Below are positions 52,727-62,254 of a DNA stretch of 64,000 nt, one piece after another; the stretch's first letter is position 1; each line of letters opens with the position of its first letter. The position numbers and the translations under genes were made by a program. Source of the DNA: Ancylobacter gelatini (GTDB lineage: Bacteria; Pseudomonadota; Alphaproteobacteria; Rhizobiales; Xanthobacteraceae); NCBI RefSeq assembly GCF_022601675.1, contig NZ_JAKVIL010000003.1, positions 372,001 through 436,000 of the forward strand, read 5' to 3'. Below the pieces are notes generated by a model that was given only the letters and a program-made list of their open reading frames with translations, did not search any database and was not told the DNA's origin.

Positions 52727-55640
52727 ATGGCGATCTTTCATCTTCATGTCAAAATCATTGGCCGCAAGGCGGGCTCCAGTGCGGTGGCGTCCGCGGCCTA
52801 CCGCTCGGCCTCAAGGCTGGGCGATGCGCGGATCGATCGTGTCCAGGATTTTTCTGCCAAGCGCGGTGTCGTGCATTCGGAAGTGCTGCTGTCGGACGGG
52901 GCGCCTGAGGTGTGGCGCGACCGCGAACGGCTGTGGAACGACGTCGAAGCCTTCGAGGTGCGCAAGGACGCGCAGCTCGCCCGTGAGGTCGAGTTCGCCC
53001 TGCCGCGTGAGATGAGCCAAGCGCAAGGAATTCAGCTCGCCCGTGACTTCGTCCAATCCGAGTTCGTCGATCTTGGGATGGTCGCCGATCTCAATGTGCA
53101 TTGGGATATTGGCGAGGACGGCATGCCGAAGCCCCACGCCCATGTCATGCTCACCATGCGCTCGGTCGATGAGGAGGGCTTCGGCCCGAAGGTGCGGGAG
53201 TGGAACGCGACCGAGATGGTCGAGCGATGGCGCGAGCGCTGGGCCGCGCTCGCCAATGAGCGGCTCGCCGAACTCGATATCGACGCGCGCATCGATCATC
53301 GCAGTTTTGAGGCGCAGGGCATCGCGCTGGAGCCGCAGAGCCAGATCGGCGCGCCCGCGCAACGCGTCGAAGCGGGCGGGATCGAGGCCGCCGATCGGGC
53401 GGAGCTTCACCGGGAGATCGCGCGCGGCAATGGCACGCGCATCATCGCTGATGCGTCGCTAGCACTGGACGCCATCACCCATCAGCAATCGACCTTCACC
53501 CGGCTCGACATGGCGCGGTTCGCGCACCGTCACAGCGACGGCATCGAGCAGTTCGACGAGGTGATGGGCGCGATGGGCCGTGCGCCCGATCTCGTCGAGC
53601 TCGGCAAGGATGGGCGCGGCGACGATCGCTTCACCACCAAGGCAATGATCGAGGCTGAGCAGCGCCTGCACAGGGCTGCCGGGCTCATGGCGGAACGCGA
53701 ACGCCATGTAGTGAAAGGTACAGACAGAGAGGCGGCGCTGACGCGTGCCGAGCAGCGCGGCCTTTTTCTCTCCGGCGAGCAGTCTGATGCGCTCGCGCAC
53801 ATCACCGGCACCCGCGATCTCGGCATCGTCGTCGGTTATGCCGGGACGGGGAAGAGCGCCATGCTGGGCGTCGCGCGCGAGGCCTGGGAGGCGGGCGGCC
53901 TTGAGGTTCGCGGCGTCGCGCTGTCCGGCATCGCTGCGGAGAACCTGGAAAGCGGATCGGGCATCATGTCCCGCACCATCGCCAGTCTCGAACATGGCTG
54001 GGGCCAGGGCCGGGATCTGCTCACCTCGCGCGATGTTCTGGTGATCGATGAGGCCGGCATGGTCGGCACGCGCTAGCTGGAGCGCGTGCTCTCCCATGCC
54101 GCTGACGTTGGCGCCAAGGTGGTGCTGGTCGGCGATCCGCAGCAGCTGCAATCGATCGAGGCCGGCGCCGCCTTCCGCTCGCTTGTTGAGCGTCATGGCG
54201 GTGCGGAGATCAGCGAGGTACGCCGCCAGCGCGCGGAGTGGCAGCGCGACGCCACGCGCGACCTGGCGACTGGCAAGATCGGCGATGCGATCCAGGCCTA
54301 TGAGACGAATGGCATGGTGCATGCCGCGCAAACGCGGGAGCAGGCGCGGGGCGAGCTGATCGATCGCTGGGATAGCGACCGGCAGGCCGCACCAGACCGC
54401 AGCCGCATCATCCTCACCCACACCAATGTCGAGGTGCGGGCCCTCAACCTGGCCGCCCGCCAACGGATGCGAGAGGTCGGCGGGCTTAGTGAGGAGGTTC
54501 GTGTCACCGTGGAGCGCGGGGAGCGTTCCTTTGCCAGCGGCGACCGTGTCATGTTCCTGCAGAATGAGCGCGGGCTCGGGGTAAAGAACGGCACGCTCGG
54601 CACCCTCGAGCAGGTCAGCGCGCAGTCCATGTCGGTGCGCACCGATGATGGCCGATCCGTCTCCTTCGACCTGAAGGATTATGACCGGATCGACCATGGC
54701 TATGCCGCCACCATCCACAAGGCGCAGGGCATGACGGTCGATCGCACCCATGTGCTGGCGACGCCCGGCATGGACGCTCATTCCAGCTATGTCGCGCTGT
54801 CGCGTCACCGCGATGGCCCGGAGCTGCACTATGGCCGCGACGACTTCGCCGATGGGGAACGTCTGGCGCGCACCCTGTCGCGTGACCGGGCCAAGGACAT
54901 GGCGTCGGACCACGAACGCCCCGACCCGGCACAGGACTATGCCGAGCGCCGTGGCATCACCTTCCGCGAGCGCCTCACGGAGATCGTGCGCAAGGTCCCT
55001 TCGAAACTCCGCGACCTTGCCAAGGCGCTAAGGCCGCCCATGGACATGGCACGGGAGGCAAGAGGCGCGGATGCAGACGTAAACCCCAAACCCGCCCCCC
55101 TCGCACCGGAGCCTCCCGAGGATCCGGAGGTGGCGCTGCGTCAGGCAAGACGACAAGCCCTCATCCGTCACGCCTCCGTCTGGGACGCGATCCTCACCAC
55201 GGCGGAGGCAACCGGCCAGGGCACGCCCCAGCAGTTCCGCGAGCTCAGCGACGCCCGCAAGGCCTTCGAGGAGGTGCGCCCCTATGGCTGGCGCGATGCG
55301 GAAGCCGCCTATGAGAAGAACCCGGAGCTCATCCACGAGACGGCCGGCGGCCAAGTCAACCGCGCCGTCCGCGCCCTCCAGCTTGAAACTGAAATCCGTA
55401 CCGACCCCGAGCGCCGCGCCGATCGCTTCATTGAACGCTGGCAGAAGCTCGACCGGCAGCGCCAGCATCAGTACGAGCACGGCGACTACTCGGGCTACAA
55501 GGCAACCCGTAACCAGATGGGCGACATGGCGCGGAGCCTGGAGCGCGACCCGCAGCTCGAATCCGTGCTCGCCGCTCGCAAGAAGGAACTCGGCATCAGC
55601 TTTGAGACCGGCCGCAGTCTTGGCCGCGAACTCGCCCACA
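52727..55640 (+). pseudogene. traA: TraA-type conjugal relaxase/helicase, interrupted
   Basis: The gene begins MAIFHLHVKIIGRKAGSSAV, a MobA/MobL relaxase start, with the metal-binding PHAHVMLTMR near residue 145. The helicase part has Walker A VGYAGTGKSAML and Walker B VLVIDEAGMVGTR. At 54074-54076 an in-frame TAG replaces what is almost certainly CAG (GTRQLERVL in relatives); reading continues in the same frame with VVLVGDPQQLQ, YAATIHKAQGMT and VALSRHR. The 3' end stops matching at GRSLGRELAH (about 55640), where IS3 sequence begins. Two fragments could still be made, the second from a GTG at 54086, but the intact protein is lost. Confidence 0.85.
54074..54076 (+). other. In-frame amber codon inside traA
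   Basis: TAG stands between GMVGTR and LERVLSHAADVG; the frame is unchanged on both sides, so this is a single nonsense change (CAG to TAG) between helicase motifs II and III, rather than a frameshift. Confidence 0.85.
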
Positions 55641-56190
55641 CCCGAGCGGCGTCGGCCCAGCCCAGAATGGCATTGGAGGTGAACTCGCTGCCATTGTCGC
55701 TCACGATCACTTCGGTCGGCCGCGTTCTGCCAGCAGCCGATCGAGTTCGCGAGCGACCCTCACCCCGGACAGCGACGTGTCCGCCACCAGGGCCAGGCAC
55801 TCGCGGGTGCAGTCATCCACGATGGCCAGCATCCGGAAGCGGCGGCCATCGGTCATCTGGTCGGCGATGAAGTCGAGCGGCCAGCGCTCGTTCGGCCGCA
55901 GCGGGATCATCATCGGCGCCCGCGTCCCGATGGCCCGCTTGCGGCCACCCCGCCGGCGCACCATCAGCCGTTCCTCACGATAGAGCCGGAACAACCGCTT
56001 GTGGTTGACCCGGAAGCCCTCCCGCCGGAGCAGGACGTGGAGACGGCGATACCCGAACCGCCGCCGCTCCTGGGCGATGGCTTTCATCCGCTCCCGCAGC
56101 GAGGCGTCATTCACGCACGTGGCCTTGTATCTCATGGTCATGCGGCAGAAGCCGGTGGCTTTACACGCCCGCCGTTCGCTCATCCATGGA
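55641..56190 (-). pseudogene. IS3-family transposase OrfB, broken
   Basis: Read on the minus strand: MSERRACKATGFCRMTMRYK, RRFGYRRLHVLLRREGFRVN and the integrase core LDFIADQMTDGRRFRMLAIVDD with the first catalytic Asp. A one-base loss near 56189 separates it from its normal beginning (TPAAERRAVAHLMDVHG), and another near 55708 breaks it before VIVSDNGSEFTSNAILGWAD with the second Asp. The rest, including the catalytic Glu, is missing at the junction with traA. It cannot encode an active transposase. Confidence 0.82.
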
Positions 56191-56232
56191 CATCCATGAG
56201 GTGGGCGACAGCTCTGCGCTCGGCAGCGGGCG

Positions 56233-56500
56233 TCACCACTTCTTTCCCAGCAGATCCTTCAGCGCGACGTTGTCCAGCATGGCGTCGGCGAGCATGCGCT
56301 TCAGCTTGGCGTTCTCGTCCTCGAGCGCCCGCAGCCGCTTGGCCTCCGACACGTGGATCCCACTGAGACGAGCCTTCCACTTGTAGATGCTGGCGTCACT
56401 GACCCCGTGCTTGCGACACAGTTCAGAGACCGGCACCCCGGCCTCGTGCTCCTTCAGGATGCTGATGATCTGCTCTTTCCGTGAAGCGGCTGCGCCTCAT
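56233..56500 (-). pseudogene. IS3-family transposase OrfA, frameshifted
   Basis: OrfA of the same element. From the ATG at 56500 the protein reads MRRSRFTE, then an extra base near 56477 shifts the frame; in the corrected frame it continues EQIISILKEHEAGVPVSELC and KHGVSDASIYKWKARLSG, the helix-turn-helix, and ends in a leucine-zipper-like region and LLGKKW. Restart at 56436 could give a short protein lacking the first helix. Confidence 0.8.
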
Positions 56501-56578
56501 GTTCTGGTCCTCTCATTGGGCCAGAACGAACTTCAAGCTGGATTAGCCAGGAGCGGCAACGTCAGCGTGGCGCGCGCA

Positions 56579-56668
56579 CGGACGGTGTTGATCGAGTGTC
56601 GGATAAAGCCGGGCATGATCTTCTCCGATCGTGGAACCGAGTTCACCTCAAACGCCGTGCCTGCGTAG
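56579..56668 (+). pseudogene. Second IS3-like transposase fragment
   Basis: A short piece on the plus strand, ending GMIFSDRGTEFTSNAVPA, matches the second-Asp region of IS3 OrfB proteins and is facing the first IS3 remnant. It stops at almost the same residue as that remnant (FTSNA), which suggests rearrangement between two related copies. Confidence 0.6.
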
Positions 56669-56689
56669 GCACGGGGCAACCGGGTTGCC
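56657..56689. repeat. Two adjacent hairpins
   Basis: GTGCCTGCGTAGGCAC (56657-56672) and GGCAACCGGGTTGCC (56675-56689) are perfect or near-perfect inverted repeats side by side, just past the IS fragment. They may be a terminator-like or IS-end structure; no T run follows. Confidence 0.45.
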
Positions 56690-56690
56690 G

Positions 56691-56996
56691 GGCCGTTCAT
56701 CAGGACCGCGAAAAACCCGCCGACGCTCTAACCGCCCCTGGATGACAGATCGGTGGCAGGTCGATTTCTGCGCCCATTTGGCGCTCGCGAGCAGACGATC
56801 TTAAGCTGACGTCGACATGTGATGGTGGTCATCTGCCTTATGCACCCCTATCCGGGAACGGTTGCGCAGCGGGCGCGATCCGTTGTGAATGCCGGCTCAG
56901 GCTGCGGTGCATCGGCGGATGAAACCTCCGTGCTCTTCTGATACATTATGCCAGATTGCTTTTCCGGAAGCTGGCGCTTTTTTCCAGGGGCTGCCT
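56691..56996. other. Non-coding stretch before the surface-polysaccharide cluster
   Basis: About 300 bases with no supported gene. It lies between IS debris and the signal-peptide start of the next gene; no promoter is clear. Confidence 0.35.
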
Positions 56997-58049
56997 ATGC
57001 ATGTCCGTCTTTGGCCGATCGGCCTTGCTGTTCTTCTTGCTGTTTCAATAGCCATACCGGTCATTGCCCGGGCTCAGGATCGCCGCTCTTACCCGGACAC
57101 GGCAGCCTATGTCGGCTCCGGGTCGGCGGATGGCCGTACCAAGGCTGCCGCGCTTCAGCTCGCCGCCAATACCAAGGGGATGCAGATCGCGATCTGGGGC
57201 TCCAGCACGGCGGCGGGCCTGCAGACACCGCTGAAGCAGGTGGCGGCGGATCTGGGGATGGGCTTTCATGGCGGAGGGCGCGGTGGCGACGGCAACGCCC
57301 AGATCCTCGCACGGATGGGCGTAGCGCCGATCCTGCTGGACGGCTTCACATTGCCGGCGGCCGGTCCTGTCGTGGTCACGTCCGATCTCAGCGTAGGCTA
57401 TTCGAGGGTCGGCCCGACCTATCCCGGCTATCTCGATCTCGACGTGCCCGTCGCGGGGACGCTGGGATGGGACGCCGGGAATAAGACGAGAATCTTCACC
57501 CGAGCCGCCGCCGGCGCGCCCCTGGAGGTTGCCGCAGGCACGAAATTCGTCCCCGATTCTGCCGACCTGTTCCGCGGCGCCGTCAGCATCATCGGATGCG
57601 GCAAGAACAACGTCACCACCCGCGCGACGGTGGAGAATGTCGTCTGGGGGAACCGCACCGCCTATGAATGGCTGGCACCCAGCGCGCGGCATGTTTTCGT
57701 GCTCGGCCAGTTCACCAACCGGAACTGGGAACCGGGTGAGGCGCGATACGATCTGCTGGAGGCCGTGCGGCGCTATGAGCAGGCGCGCTATGGCTCCGAT
57801 TACATCGACGTGCAAGGCTGGATCCTGAGCGGGCGAGCCTTCACCGATCTCGGCATCGTGCCAACGCCGGAAGATCAGGCGGATCTGGCCGCCGGTCGCG
57901 TACCCGCGTCATTTTTTCAGGACAGCCAGCATCTCAACGGCAAGGTTCGGCGGGGCATCGTCAGCTTTTTGATCAAGCCGCAGCTTGTCGGTCTGAGCCG
58001 GTATGAGCAGGGCGTCGCGCATGCTACTCAGGGCGGGAAGGCGCAGTGA
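56997..58049 (+). CDS. Secreted SGNH/GDSL-like hydrolase
   Basis: A 350-residue exported protein. Residues 1-27 form a signal peptide ending ARAQ. The mature protein has an SGNH-like layout: IAIWGSSTAAGLQTP (block I with the nucleophile Ser), SIIGCGKNNVTT (block III-like) and a late FFQDSQHLNGK carrying a DxxH pair. Such enzymes remove or add acyl groups on polysaccharides. AGGGG precedes the ATG at 56997. It heads a set with a polytopic membrane protein and an acyltransferase, so it likely modifies a surface polysaccharide in the periplasm. Confidence 0.7.
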   Translation: MHVRLWPIGLAVLLAVSIAIPVIARAQDRRSYPDTAAYVGSGSADGRTKAAALQLAANTKGMQIAIWGSSTAAGLQTPLKQVAADLGMGFHGGGRGGDGNAQILARMGVAPILLDGFTLPAAGPVVVTSDLSVGYSRVGPTYPGYLDLDVPVAGTLGWDAGNKTRIFTRAAAGAPLEVAAGTKFVPDSADLFRGAVSIIGCGKNNVTTRATVENVVWGNRTAYEWLAPSARHVFVLGQFTNRNWEPGEARYDLLEAVRRYEQARYGSDYIDVQGWILSGRAFTDLGIVPTPEDQADLAAGRVPASFFQDSQHLNGKVRRGIVSFLIKPQLVGLSRYEQGVAHATQGGKAQ

Positions 58050-58100
58050 GATGACGCGACGTTTTCCTGGTACGGATTGGTTTTTGGAAGATCGACGGTA

Positions 58101-59183
58101 ATGCAATACGCGTCCATAGCAGCGGCCTCGCGTGAGCCGAAGATCATCATCCGATATTCTCTCGTCGTCATCGTGGCGATGGTGCTGCTGTATTTTGCCA
58201 TCGTCTTCGGGCTTCGAGGAGCGTTCAGCGATACGGCGGGCAGCGATTCGTCGACCGTGAAGCAACTCGCGGAGTCGGGATCTTTCGAAGACGCCGGCTC
58301 CTATGCGATGACGGCCTTTATTTACTCGATTACCCCCCCCTTTCTCCGGCATCCGTTCATTTATGCCACGGGTGTCGCCTATATCATCTTCGCGCTTCGT
58401 ACGGCGAATGACCGTTATTCATTAGCGATCGTGTCGTTTCTGTTGATCATGCCGATGCTGACCGCAATCGGCACGTTCCAGAAGGATCTGTTGCTGGTCT
58501 GGTTCACCTTGCCTGTGGCCTATATTTTTCGATCCAATGCGACGTTGTTGAGATCTATTATATTTTATATAATAATATATTCGCTGTATGCGTATTATTT
58601 CAGGAAATATTTTTTCCTGATTATGTTCATAACTTTTATTTTCTATGTATTTTTTGCCTATAATTACAAGTTCAAGATGATGGCAGTCTTCGTGGCGATT
58701 GCCGTCTTGCTGCTTGTCCCGACGGATGTGCTCTATCAGCTTCAGATTCCCCGGGACCGGGCGAATTTCGTGCGCCTGATCGAAGGCGTTCGCGGTGTGC
58801 GAACGGCCTTCCTGAACCCGTATCCGATCGACAGCCTTTGGCATTTCATGTTGAATTACCTGAATGCATTCTGGATGCTCGACTTCTCGTTGATATCGAG
58901 AGGGTTCAGTATTCGAGAGGCCTTCCTGACCCTGAATGTCGTCGTCTATATCTTCGCCATGTGGCGGGGCCTTATTGACAAGGATCCGAAGATAAAATTC
59001 CTTGGGGCGATGATCGCAGGTCATTTCTTTCTTATTCACGTCTTCGAGCCGGATTCCGGTTCCTATCTGCGGCATCTGAGCGCCAGCCTTTTGTACGTGA
59101 CTATTATTGTTTCAAAATTTTCTTATGAAAAACGCCTGAAGTACCGTCGGGCGGTGTATCGTCCCGTGAGATTGGCAACATGA
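58101..59183 (+). CDS. Polytopic membrane protein, EpsG/Wzy-like
   Basis: A 360-residue integral membrane protein with about nine to ten helices and marked Phe/Tyr/Ile richness. Its AT-rich, rare-codon composition in the centre (58550-58660) contrasts with the flanks, suggesting acquisition. The periplasmic loop near residue 230-260 (IPRDRANFVRLIEG...) and the overall shape resemble EpsG or Wzy-type polysaccharide polymerases, which are poorly conserved, so the call is tentative. Its stop overlaps the acyltransferase start by four bases. Confidence 0.6.
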   Translation: MQYASIAAASREPKIIIRYSLVVIVAMVLLYFAIVFGLRGAFSDTAGSDSSTVKQLAESGSFEDAGSYAMTAFIYSITPPFLRHPFIYATGVAYIIFALRTANDRYSLAIVSFLLIMPMLTAIGTFQKDLLLVWFTLPVAYIFRSNATLLRSIIFYIIIYSLYAYYFRKYFFLIMFITFIFYVFFAYNYKFKMMAVFVAIAVLLLVPTDVLYQLQIPRDRANFVRLIEGVRGVRTAFLNPYPIDSLWHFMLNYLNAFWMLDFSLISRGFSIREAFLTLNVVVYIFAMWRGLIDKDPKIKFLGAMIAGHFFLIHVFEPDSGSYLRHLSASLLYVTIIVSKFSYEKRLKYRRAVYRPVRLAT

Positions 59184-60190
59184 CTGAATCAACCAGTGCC
59201 GGCGCTTATTTTGCGCGAGGTGTTGTTATTGTATTGATGGTGTATGGGCATATTTCGCTGATTGGAAACACGCTCCATGCGCAGGAAGTCATTTATGAGT
59301 TCATGCATTCTTTCAGAATGCCTGTCCTCATATTGTTGACCGGCTTCTTCTTCAGTTTCCATCGGCCGGGCCCGGAGGTTGCGTACCGCTCCTTCCGATA
59401 TGTGGTCGTTCCGTATTTCATATTCGAATGCGGCTACATACTGATCCATTTTTCGGCGAATTATTTCGGATTTATCAAAACCAATACCGCCCCGATTTCG
59501 ACCTGGGCCGAGCTTTTTCATACGGTCTTCTTCGCTCCGACAGGCCCGTACTGGTACCTCTACAACCTCGGCTTCCTCCAACTGGCCGTGGCTGCTGCCA
59601 TTTATGTCACGCGCGGCATGCAGGGGCGTCAGTTCGAGCTGGTCGCGCTGATCTTCATCTTCATGCTCTGGTATCTGCGCATCCTGAACACCGACTTCAT
59701 TGTGTTCTACCTGATCGGTGTCGCGATGCGCTGGCGTGGCGGGGAGCTCACGGCGGGCATCCTGATCCCGCTGATCGCTTTCATCGGCTATGCCTATCTC
59801 GGTGCCGGACACATCGACGCGAGTTACATCCTGCGCGTTCCGTTCGTGGTCGGCACGGCTTTGTTGCTCGTCGGCATCGGCGCGCGTTTCGCCGCCTCGA
59901 CGCGGGTGGTCGCCTATCTCGGCATCAACTCGATGTCGATCCTGTGCTGGCACGCCTACATCATCGCCTGCCTGCGGCCATTGGCGCCGTTGTTCCTGTC
60001 GGTCGATCCGACCGGCATTGTCTATGTCCTGTTCGCCACCGTGCTTGGAACGGTCGGCTCCTTGTGGCTGACCCGGCTGACCGACCGTATCGGCTTGTCG
60101 TCCATCCTGTTCGGTATGGAGAAGGCAACCCGTGACTTAAAGCGCCCGCGGCCGGCGGCCGCGCAGGCCGCGCCGGTGGCGGCCGAGTGA
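59180..60190 (+). CDS. Acyltransferase-3 family membrane protein
   Basis: A 336-residue protein with about ten helices of the OafA/WecH-like acyltransferase-3 family. Near the N-terminus, RGVVIVLMVYGHISLIG holds the conserved His and MHSFRMPVLILLTGFFFS the conserved Arg/Met region. It would transfer acetyl or other acyl groups from cytosolic donors to a polysaccharide. The C-terminus is Pro/Ala/Arg-rich. It is translationally coupled to the polymerase-like gene. Confidence 0.8.
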   Translation: MTESTSAGAYFARGVVIVLMVYGHISLIGNTLHAQEVIYEFMHSFRMPVLILLTGFFFSFHRPGPEVAYRSFRYVVVPYFIFECGYILIHFSANYFGFIKTNTAPISTWAELFHTVFFAPTGPYWYLYNLGFLQLAVAAAIYVTRGMQGRQFELVALIFIFMLWYLRILNTDFIVFYLIGVAMRWRGGELTAGILIPLIAFIGYAYLGAGHIDASYILRVPFVVGTALLLVGIGARFAASTRVVAYLGINSMSILCWHAYIIACLRPLAPLFLSVDPTGIVYVLFATVLGTVGSLWLTRLTDRIGLSSILFGMEKATRDLKRPRPAAAQAAPVAAE

Positions 60191-60290
60191 CGATGCCGGC
60201 GCTTCGAGGTCGCGCCTCGGGGCGAGCCGACCCCGATGCGCCAGCCGTGTCGTGTCGGGAAATGAGGAGGGCGTCCCGTTATTCCCCCAG

Positions 60291-60683
60291 CTATCCCTCG
60301 TCGCGCGCTGCCGGGTCACGGTCGCGTTCATAGTGGCGGGCGAGGGGGAAGGGCGGGAGCCATGCCTCGCGGCGGATGGTCCAGAGCTCGTAGGTCGGGG
60401 TGAACTGGTCGGGCGCGTCCAGCGCGCCGAGATTGAGCTCGATCTCGTCAGCGCTGCGCGAAAACACCGGCGAGCCGCAACGCGGGCAGAAGAAGCGTCC
60501 GGCATAGTCGCGGGTGTCGCCCTCAATGCTCACGGCGTCCTGCGGGAAGATCGCGGAGGCGTGGAACAGCGCGCCGTGATGCTTCCGGCAGTCCATGCAA
60601 TGGCAAAGGCCGACCCGGTAGGGCCGCCCCGCGGCCACGAACCGCACATCGCCGCAGCGGCAGCCGCCGGTGAATCGCTCCAT
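60291..60683 (-). CDS. GFA/CENP-V-family zinc protein
   Basis: A 130-residue protein with the GFA zinc sites: GGCRCGDVRF, CHCMDCRKHHGALF and FFCPRCGSPVFSRS, the usual pattern of seven or so cysteines. The family includes glutathione-dependent formaldehyde-activating enzyme, but most members have no proven activity and this short version lacks further clues. It is convergent with the acyltransferase gene and divergent from serA. Confidence 0.88.
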   Translation of the reverse strand: MERFTGGCRCGDVRFVAAGRPYRVGLCHCMDCRKHHGALFHASAIFPQDAVSIEGDTRDYAGRFFCPRCGSPVFSRSADEIELNLGALDAPDQFTPTYELWTIRREAWLPPFPLARHYERDRDPAARDEG

Positions 60684-60961
60684 GGCGCATCTCCTCTTCC
60701 CGCCCGCGTGGCGTAAGCCATCCTGTCCGAAGCCGCGCGCGCCGCCTAGCCTCGCCGCTAAATCCGGGGTTCGGGCTCCATGCCACGCGCAATGCTGGGC
60801 TGCATGGGGGCGGGAGGAGGCAGGTCGAACTGGACGCCGGGCGCAAAAGGATTAAGTTCCCGCCCGCCCGTGCGCCGAGTGTTGCGCGGGCGGGGAGGGC
60901 GAGCCGTTGAACAGGCCGCCTTTCGCCGGGAGCCCATACATCGCCGAAGGACGCCGAGCCC

Positions 60962-62230
60962 GTGTTCCATCGCCCTATCGAATCGCCGCAGCTTTCGCTG
61001 GCCAAGGACAAGATCCGCGTCCTGCTGCTCGAAGGCGTCAATGACAGTGCCGTCGAGATCATGACCGCCGCCGGCTACTCCAACATCACGCGCCTCGCCA
61101 AGGCGCTGGATGGCGACGCGCTCAAGGAGGCGCTCAAGGGCGTCCACCTGCTCGGCATCCGCTCGCGCACCCAGATCACGGCGGAGGCGCTGGAGGCGGC
61201 CGACCGGCTGATCGCCATCGGCTGCTTCAGCGTCGGCACCAATCAGGTCGACCTGGACGCCACCCGCATTCACGGCATCCCGGTGTTCAATGCGCCGTTC
61301 TCCAACACGCGCAGCGTCGCGGAGCTGGTGATCGGCGAGATCGTGATGCTGCTGCGCCGCATACCGGAGCGCTCGCGCGCCGCCCATGACGGGCGCTGGG
61401 ACAAATCCGCCAGCAACAGCCACGAAGTGCGCGGCAAGACGCTTGGCATCGTCGGCTACGGCAATATCGGCTCGCAGCTCTCCAACCTCGCCGAGGCGAT
61501 GGGCATGAAGGTGATCTTCTACGATCACACCGACAAGCTGCGCCACGGCAATACCGAGGCGGTGAGCAGCCTGCACGAGGTCCTGGCGCTCAGCGATATC
61601 GTCAGCCTGCACGTTCCCGAGACCCCGGCGACCCAGAACATGATCGGCGCGGCGGAGTTCGCGGCGATGAAGGACGGCGCCTATTTCATCAATAACAGCC
61701 GCGGCACGGTGGTCGACCTCGACGCGCTGGCGCAGGCGCGCCGGTCCGGCAAGCTGCGCGGGGCGGCGGTGGATGTGTTCCCGGTCGAGCCCGGCTCGAA
61801 CAATGAGCGCTTCGTCTCGCCGCTTCAGGGGCTGGATAACGTGATCCTCACCCCGCATATCGGCGGCTCGACCGAGGAGGCGCAGGAGCGCATCGGCTCG
61901 GAAGTGGCGCGCAAGCTGGTGGATTACAGTGACACCGGCTCCACCATGGGCGCGGTGAATTTCCCGCAGGTGCAACTCCCCGCCCGCCCGCTCGGCACGC
62001 GCTTCATCCAGGTACAGCGCAATCTGCCCGGCATGCTGGGGCGGCTCAACGAGGTGCTGGCCCGGCATCAGGTCAACATCGCCGGCCAGTATTACGAGAC
62101 CTATGCCGATGTCGGCTATGTCGTGCTGGATGCCGATGCCTCGGCGGCCGACAGCGAGCGTGTGCTCGCCGATATTCGTAAGCTGGAAGGCACGATCCGT
62201 GCCCGCCGGCTCTACGAATACAAGCTCTGA
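60962..62230 (+). CDS. serA: D-3-phosphoglycerate dehydrogenase
   Basis: A 422-residue enzyme, E. coli-type SerA, that oxidises 3-phosphoglycerate in the first step of serine synthesis. GTG start. Substrate domain up to ~115, NAD-binding GIVGYGNIGSQ near 160, catalytic Arg in NNSRGTVVDLDAL, Glu in VFPVEPGSN and His in LTPHIGGSTEEAQ. A single C-terminal ACT domain (about 338-422, RNLPGMLGRLNEVLARHQVN) would bind serine for feedback inhibition. Confidence 0.94.
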   Translation: MFHRPIESPQLSLAKDKIRVLLLEGVNDSAVEIMTAAGYSNITRLAKALDGDALKEALKGVHLLGIRSRTQITAEALEAADRLIAIGCFSVGTNQVDLDATRIHGIPVFNAPFSNTRSVAELVIGEIVMLLRRIPERSRAAHDGRWDKSASNSHEVRGKTLGIVGYGNIGSQLSNLAEAMGMKVIFYDHTDKLRHGNTEAVSSLHEVLALSDIVSLHVPETPATQNMIGAAEFAAMKDGAYFINNSRGTVVDLDALAQARRSGKLRGAAVDVFPVEPGSNNERFVSPLQGLDNVILTPHIGGSTEEAQERIGSEVARKLVDYSDTGSTMGAVNFPQVQLPARPLGTRFIQVQRNLPGMLGRLNEVLARHQVNIAGQYYETYADVGYVVLDADASAADSERVLADIRKLEGTIRARRLYEYKL

Positions 62231-62254
62231 GCGGGCGCGTCCCGAAGGGCGGCG

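Larger units (their letters stand above)
52055..56690. mobile_element. Remnant of a second, tandem island
   Basis: Directly after the repeat come a truncated P4-type integrase, a broken traA gene and IS3-family fragments. The order att-integrase-cargo mirrors the first island, so an older element in the same tRNA was probably displaced when the first one inserted. No third copy of the attachment repeat was found by eye, so its right end is uncertain and may have been lost. Confidence 0.65.

Noticed and set aside
53459-54913. A 484-codon minus-strand frame that spans the traA stop codon
   Set aside because: The plus strand encodes recognisable relaxase/helicase motifs on both sides; the antisense frame is a by-product.
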